NCBI GenBank assembly: GCA_903842345.1
Contig: CAIMLR010000030.1
Span: forward strand, 1-64,000
DNA from: an uncultured Myxococcales bacterium
GTDB taxonomy: Bacteria; Myxococcota_A; UBA9042
Length of the DNA: 64,000 bases
Direction of reading: 5' to 3'
Part shown: in pieces, positions 60,201-64,000 of the stretch
Numbering within the stretch: the stretch's first letter is position 1
Layout of the letters: every line of letters begins with the position of its first letter
Made by a program: the position numbers and the translations under genes
Notes under the pieces: model-generated
Told to the model about the DNA's origin: nothing
Database searches by the model: none
Seen by the model: only the letters and a program-made list of their open reading frames with translations

Positions 60201-63172
60201 TTCAAGTCGTTGCAGTCGCCGCCGCCGTGCGCGCAAATCTTCGGCGTGCCCAACGTTGTCATGTTGGCGTCGCACCAACCGTCGCCGTCGTCGTCGCAGC
60301 CGAGGTCGATGGCCTTGTCGCAGTCGTTGTCGAGGTCGTCGCAAATCTCGGTCGCGCCGGGATGCACGCTCGCGTGGAGGTCATCGCAGTCGCCGCCGCC
60401 CTTCAGGCAAGCGCCGGAGCCGATGATGATGACCTTGTTCGCAGCGCAATACCCGTCGCCGTCGACGTCGCAGCCGGGATCCGTCACGCCGTCGCAATCG
60501 TTGTCGAGCAAATCGCACGAGTCCGGATGCGTCGGGTGGATGGTGTACTCGTTGTCGTTGCAGTCGCCGCCGCCGTAGAGGCAAACGTACGGCGCGCCGA
60601 CGGTCACGCGGTTGCTGTCACACCAGCCGTCGCCGTCCTGATCGCAGTTCACGTCGATCTTGCCGTTGCAGGCGTTGTCAAAGCCGTCGCACAGGTCGGG
60701 CGCGCCCGGGTAGACGGAGATATTCTTGTCGTTGCAGTCGCCCGTGCCGTTCTTGCAGACCGCCGGCGTGCCGGCGATGAGCGCGCCAAGCACGCACCAG
60801 CCGTCGCCGTCCGTGTCGCAGCCGTCGTCCACGCCGTTGGCGCAGTCGTTGTCGATGTCGTCGCACACTTCCGCGGCCTTGGGGTGGATGCCGGCGTTGC
60901 TGTCGTCGCAGTCGCCGCCGCCGTTCACGCAGCCCGCGCTCACGCCCACCGCGCCGGCGCAGTAGCCGTCGCCGTCCAGATCGCAGCCGGGGTCGGTGAC
61001 GCCGTCGCAGTTGTCGTCCTTGCCGTTGCAGCTGTCGACCGCGCCGGGATTGATGGCCTTGTCGCCGTCGTTGCAGTCGCCGCCGCCGCTCGGGCACGCC
61101 GGGAACTTGGCATCGCTCGGCACGGTCGTGGCGCAGTAGCCGTCCGCGTCCGCGTCGCAGCCCTCGTCGGTCTTGCCGTCGCAGTTCTGGTCGGCGTTGT
61201 CGCAGATTTCCGTGCCCTTCGGGTTGGTCAGAGGATCGGCGTCGTTGCAGTCGTTGCCGCCGTTCGGGCAGGACGCGCTTACGGCGGCGTTCCCCACGCA
61301 GTAGCCGTCGCCGTCCTGGTCGCAGCCGGGATCGGTCACGCCGTCGCAGTCGTTGTCCAAGCCGTCGCAGATCTCCTTGGCGCCGGGGTGCGCAGCCGCG
61401 TGCGTGTCGTCGCAATCGCCGCCCCCGTTGGGGCACGCGACCGACGTCGGATCGACCGGCAACGTCGCATCGCAGTAGCCGTCCTTGTCGTCGTCGCAGC
61501 CGGGATCGGTCGCGCCGTCGCAGTTGTCGTCCACGCCGTTGCACACTTCCACGGCGCCCGGGAAGATCGCGGCGTTGGTGGGCGAGCAGTCGTCGGCGTT
61601 GGCCACGCCGTCGCCGTCGATGTCGGGGTCGATGCAGTCCGCGATCCCGTCCTTGTCGGTGTCGGCAAAGCCCTCGTCGGTCTTGCCGTCGCAGTTGTCG
61701 TCCAAGCCGTCGCAGATCTCGGTCTGGCCGGGATAGACCTTGGCGTTGGTCGGCGAGCAGTCCTCAGCGTTGGCCACGCCGTCGCCGTCGATGTCCGGGT
61801 CGACGCAGTCCGCGATCCCGTCCTTGTCGGTGTCCGCAAAGCCTTCGTCGATCTTCTTGTTGCAGTTCTGGTCCTTGCCGTCGCAGATCTCCACGTTGCC
61901 CTGGAAGACGCCGCCGTCGGTCGGCGAGCAGTCCTGCACGTTGGAGACGCCGTCGCCGTCGAGGTCGTTGTCCACGCAATCGGCAATGCCGTCGCCGTCC
62001 GTGTCCTTGTAGCCTTCGTCGGTCTTGCCGTCGCAGTTGTCGTCGGCGCCGTTGCATTTCTCGCTGTTGCCCGGGAAGACCTGCGGGTCCATCGGCGCGC
62101 AATCCGCGGCGTTGAGCGCGCCGTCGCCGTCCATGTCGGGATCGTCGCAGTCCGGGATGCCGTCCTTGTCCAGATCGGGCATGCCTTCGTCCGTCTTGCC
62201 GTTGCAGTCGTCGTCAATGCCATTGCAGATTTCAGGCGACGGGATCAACGCGTCGCACAACTCCAGGCCGCCAGCGCCGCAAACGCGCGCGCCTTTGCAC
62301 AGGCCGTCGGAGTTGGTGTTGTAGCAGGTCGTCTTGGCGGAAATCGCGATCGCCGCGCCGTTGCACTCGCACGCCCCGGGCGTGGTGCAGACGAGGTTCT
62401 GGCCCGAGACGCCGTAGCTGTAGGAGCACTTGTAGTCAGTCGGGCAGTCCGCCGTCTTGGCGCACGGCGTGGCGCAGAAAAAGCCCGCGGCGCCATGCTT
62501 GATGCACAAGCTGCCGGGCGTCAGCGCGTCGCACGCCTCGTCGGTGATGCAGGGCGCGCATTCCGCGGTCCATTTCGGCATGCAGGTCGGCGTGATTGCA
62601 GTCTTGTCGCAGGCCCAGCCTCCCGGACAGCAACTGCCGGCGCACGCGGGGGCGCAGCGCTTGCCCTCGGGCGCGACCGCGCACACGCCGGAGGTGCAGT
62701 CGCCGTCGCTCTGGCAAGTCGCGCCCGCCGCGCCCGCGGTCGGATTGGCGGCAAACTCACACGCAGTCGTTGGCACATCGGGCGCAACGTCGATGGCATC
62801 CGTCGCGCTGTCCGGCGCCGCGTCGGTCGCGCCATCCGCGCTGTCGACTTCGTCCGCGATTGCATCCGTGAGCGCGTCCTGATCCGTCGCATCCGGCGGC
62901 GACACCGCGTCGGTCAGGGCATCCTCAAGAATTTCACTGTCCGCGGCGTCTGTTGCCGCCGTGTCGGAGGCCGCGCCATCGGAAGCGTCATCGGTCTTGG
63001 CAATGTCGCCAGTCGTCTGTGGGGTGTCGGTTGCGACGGCGGCATCCTCACCGGTGGCGCCTGCCTGCTGCCCACACGCCGCGAGGGCAACCAGCGCGAG
63101 AACGCCGATCTGATTGCGCAATCCGTTGATACGCCGACAGATCTGCCCCAGACACCAGCTTTGTTCGCGCAT
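57293..63172 (-). CDS. Giant MopE-type lipoprotein with repeated metal-binding motifs
   Basis: 1959 residues. Lipobox LAAC (Cys33) is followed by a 95-residue Asp/Ala/Thr tether and a Cys-rich head (C...CTSGVC.., CCPGGWAC). Then come about 23 copies of the putative metal-binding motif CDGxDDNCDGxxDEGC, the first five with TSP3-like calcium Asp boxes (DKDGIADCVDPDIDGDGVAN) and most of the rest paired with GGGDCxD. One non-Cys beta domain interrupts the array between modules 17 and 18 (GSDTSGVAFDSNCPTGYIAF onward). A C-terminal beta-sandwich of about 150 residues ends the protein. It resembles MopE-family surface copper/calcium binders. The opposite strand holds a 1623-residue open frame that I reject as a codon-bias shadow. 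Confidence 0.92.
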   Translation of the reverse strand: MREQSWCLGQICRRINGLRNQIGVLALVALAACGQQAGATGEDAAVATDTPQTTGDIAKTDDASDGAASDTAATDAADSEILEDALTDAVSPPDATDQDALTDAIADEVDSADGATDAAPDSATDAIDVAPDVPTTACEFAANPTAGAAGATCQSDGDCTSGVCAVAPEGKRCAPACAGSCCPGGWACDKTAITPTCMPKWTAECAPCITDEACDALTPGSLCIKHGAAGFFCATPCAKTADCPTDYKCSYSYGVSGQNLVCTTPGACECNGAAIAISAKTTCYNTNSDGLCKGARVCGAGGLELCDALIPSPEICNGIDDDCNGKTDEGMPDLDKDGIPDCDDPDMDGDGALNAADCAPMDPQVFPGNSEKCNGADDNCDGKTDEGYKDTDGDGIADCVDNDLDGDGVSNVQDCSPTDGGVFQGNVEICDGKDQNCNKKIDEGFADTDKDGIADCVDPDIDGDGVANAEDCSPTNAKVYPGQTEICDGLDDNCDGKTDEGFADTDKDGIADCIDPDIDGDGVANADDCSPTNAAIFPGAVEVCNGVDDNCDGATDPGCDDDKDGYCDATLPVDPTSVACPNGGGDCDDTHAAAHPGAKEICDGLDNDCDGVTDPGCDQDGDGYCVGNAAVSASCPNGGNDCNDADPLTNPKGTEICDNADQNCDGKTDEGCDADADGYCATTVPSDAKFPACPSGGGDCNDGDKAINPGAVDSCNGKDDNCDGVTDPGCDLDGDGYCAGAVGVSAGCVNGGGDCDDSNAGIHPKAAEVCDDIDNDCANGVDDGCDTDGDGWCVLGALIAGTPAVCKNGTGDCNDKNISVYPGAPDLCDGFDNACNGKIDVNCDQDGDGWCDSNRVTVGAPYVCLYGGGDCNDNEYTIHPTHPDSCDLLDNDCDGVTDPGCDVDGDGYCAANKVIIIGSGACLKGGGDCDDLHASVHPGATEICDDLDNDCDKAIDLGCDDDGDGWCDANMTTLGTPKICAHGGGDCNDLNTAVSPNHIELCDNFDNNCDGTTDLGCDDDGDTFCDSKMVTIGSPKVCTSGGGDCDDTNAAIKPGSVEVCDGKDNNCISGTDEGCNDDGDAYCDAAMATVGAPAICPSGGGDCDDTSAQINPGMTELCDDLDNNCVSGTDEQCDKDGDKWCDGTRITVGLPKICPYGGGDCNDNDATVGPISSGGCFEVCDGKDNNNNGVVDEGCDDDKDGYCDANMNTVGTPTTCIHGGGDCADTNAAINPGAAESCATAYDDNCDGLTDSDGAIGCKNYYYDIDGDGYGGAKVCYCNSPNSKQTYGSAVVDTTKTQAMATIGSDTSGVAFDSNCPTGYIAFGVSGQFLSSPVYMVSFTLMCKKLMADGSLGISGNATTVSNGGGPTFGGSCPNNEVLVSEWGDQNGADASHLSVSRLGGHCATMSRLANQYSGWDDMLPNSPLLFDGGGTGLLERVCPVGSVVTGTYGHISTWVGDFGYKCSPVTLSTAFQVFVAAGGDCNDYDASVSPKATEQCDNLDNNCNSATDEGCDGDKDGYCTATKTVVGTPAVCPKGGGDCADADASVHPGAADICDAIDNDCNGVFDPGCDDDADGYCDSAITTVGKPSTCPQGGGDCNDTNATIHPNATESCDDLDQNCNGTADEGCDDDLDGYCDSALAIVGTPKSCNKGKGDCNDSNAAINPGAVEICDNIDNNCSSKVDEGCDDDGDGWCRLGATYANGVTVTLCTKGKTDCNDSSASVYPGAPEKCDGLDNGCSGKTDTGCDDDKDGYCDSSIPYVSPASCAKGGGDCDDTKASVNPGAVDVCGNGIDDDCSGPGQMNAASQAKGTALSVNNKYDATNWLAVPFTPSKTGTLASINGLQLLRWSGNKVNTTVRIYSGGLPGAGGSSVGASSQTVTDQYSWGSYDFSYGGISVTAGVTYYAVLFAADSNNGFMWTNNDGNGAWSSSNSGSSWTKSGTYPYSAIVTVSGIDGPVCK

Positions 63173-63443
63173 GACGCAGCTCTCCCCGTTCCAGACGCAA
63201 GATGGACTTCCACATCATCTCTGTAGCATTCGCCGCATCGACTCCGCAATCGCGAATGACAATGCCCCGCGGTCCGCCGACCGTCGCTGGCAACTATCCT
63301 ACTCTTTTCAAGCAATTGCCAGTGTGTAGACCTGTGAGCGCCGCCGCGGTCTTTCGCAGGTTGTCACAAGGGGCTTTGCGCCAGCGCATTCCGGCGGCAT
63401 GCTAGGCGACCGCGGCCCAACTTGCCGCCCTTGGAGTCCGGTC
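63173..63443. other. Divergent gap between the giant lipoprotein and the last gene
   Basis: 271 bases containing both promoters. The only clear structure is an imperfect 7-bp repeat CTGGCAA...TTGCCAG around 63290-63325. A TATCCT (63297-63302) resembles the -10 box seen elsewhere, but no matching -35 lies upstream. No gene is recognised. Confidence 0.35.
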
Positions 63444-64000
63444 TTGACTGCGCCCGCGCAACGCACCGTGCCACCTCTGGACATCCTGGACGGCCTGCCG
63501 CGTCTGGGCTGGGCGGCGGAGCCAACGCCGATCCAGGCGATGCCGGAGTTGGCCGCGGAGCTTGGAATTGGCTGGCTGGGGTGCAAGCGCGACGATCTGA
63601 CCAAGCCCGGTTCCGGTGGCACCAAGACCCGCAAGCTGGACTTCCTACTCGCTTCGCCGCCGTGGCGCGATGCGCCCAAGTGGATCTCCGTAGGCGCCAT
63701 CGGCTCCGGCCATCTGGTGGCGTGCACGGCGGCCGCGACCCGGCTCGGCCGGCAACTGGAAGCGCACCTGTTCTGGGAGCCGATGTCAGCCGGCGTACTG
63801 GACAACCTGGCCTACACCGCGAGCGGGCCGACGACGCTCATCTACCACAGCTCGCGCATCGCACTGGCGCTCCGCCGCCCCGGCGTGCTGACGGCGCTGC
63901 ACATGGCGGGCGTGCCGGTCATTCCGCCGGGCGGGACGACGCCGGTCGCGATGCTCGGGCTTGTGCGCGCGGGGCTGGAACTCGCGGGTCAGGTCCACCG
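63444..64000 (+). CDS. PLP-dependent ACC-deaminase / D-cysteine-desulfhydrase family protein (partial)
   Basis: The right window edge cuts this gene; 185 codons are visible. The PLP lysine is in GSGGTKTRKLDFLL (family GGNKxRKLE), followed by VGAIGSGHLVA and the phosphate/substrate loop VIPPGGTTPVAMLGLVRAG. These motifs place it with D-cysteine desulfhydrase and 1-aminocyclopropane-1-carboxylate deaminase, which open or desulfurate small amino acids. I place the start at TTG 63444, which has GGAG 7 bases upstream; an in-frame ATG at 63399 has a poor site and would add 15 residues. The opposite frames are shadows. Confidence 0.82.
   Translation, partial: MTAPAQRTVPPLDILDGLPRLGWAAEPTPIQAMPELAAELGIGWLGCKRDDLTKPGSGGTKTRKLDFLLASPPWRDAPKWISVGAIGSGHLVACTAAATRLGRQLEAHLFWEPMSAGVLDNLAYTASGPTTLIYHSSRIALALRRPGVLTALHMAGVPVIPPGGTTPVAMLGLVRAGLELAGQVH

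Noticed and set aside
58355-63226. 1623-residue open frame opposite the MopE-type gene
   Set aside because: Val/Ala/Arg-only composition; the minus strand has a lipobox and clear repeats. It arises from the codon bias of the repeat array.

Overview
The window is high-GC bacterial chromosome, densely coded on both strands, with no phage, IS element, CRISPR array or tRNA that I can recognise. The style of the exported proteins suggests a Myxococcota-like (formerly deltaproteobacterial) lineage, perhaps near the Bradymonadales/Polyangia: two giant Cys-rich lipoproteins (a MopE-type metal-binding-motif protein and a slime-mold-repeat protein), Asp/Ala/Thr-rich linkers after lipoboxes, an IPT/TIG giant lipoprotein, and a one-piece tmRNA with tag (A)NDNVEFALAA. 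This placement is inference; there is no rRNA or marker-gene comparison behind it.

Layout. 0.2-6.5 kb (minus): kynureninase, kynurenine 3-monooxygenase, an atypical SDR, an outer-membrane barrel-like protein and thiC, closely spaced as one block. 6.6-10.4 kb: a CoA-binding protein and TetR regulator with a palindromic operator in the divergent gap, a convergent small secreted protein, then a Nudix / EamA transporter / RsuA pseudouridine synthase operon. 10.5-14.1 kb: Cys-rich slime-mold-repeat lipoprotein. 14.4-18.9 kb (plus): HAD phosphatase, DUF2270 membrane protein, esterase lipoprotein, small lipoprotein, membrane metallophosphoesterase. 18.9-23.9 kb (minus): GT39-like membrane protein, radical SAM/SPASM protein, aldehyde dehydrogenase. 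23.9-24.7 kb: gene-free stretch with 41-bp tandem repeats and a perfect 17-bp hairpin. 24.7-29.7 kb (minus): beta-oxidation pair fadI-fadJ and selD. 29.8-36.4 kb (plus): IPT/TIG lipoprotein, propeller-like exported protein, nfuA. 36.5-43.1 kb (minus): TetR, membrane-fusion protein, and a single polypeptide that fuses an RND pump to a TolC-family outer-membrane channel. 43.2-45.3 kb: cupin, class III PHA-synthase-like protein, diheme-type lipoprotein. 45.4-50.1 kb (minus): five-gene operon (lipase, START protein, PhyH dioxygenase, class V aminotransferase, orphan histidine kinase). 50.4 kb: tmRNA. 50.8-53.4 kb: cNMP-domain protein and isocitrate dehydrogenase. 53.6-57.2 kb: small proteins including a six-module Cys-rich secreted protein, an FNR-type regulator and a PaaI thioesterase. 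57.3-63.2 kb: the 1959-residue MopE-type lipoprotein. The right edge cuts a PLP-dependent deaminase/desulfhydrase-family gene.

Working picture: an aerobic or facultative heterotroph that oxidises fatty acids (FadI/FadJ, ALDH, PaaI), breaks kynurenine down towards 3-hydroxyanthranilate, runs the TCA cycle (Icd), repairs Fe-S clusters (NfuA) and displays very large disulfide-rich proteins at its surface. The most unusual single items are the RND-TolC fusion with its palindrome-rich control region, the duplicated Cys-module protein, and a near-identical palindrome shared by the efflux control region and the fadI promoter.
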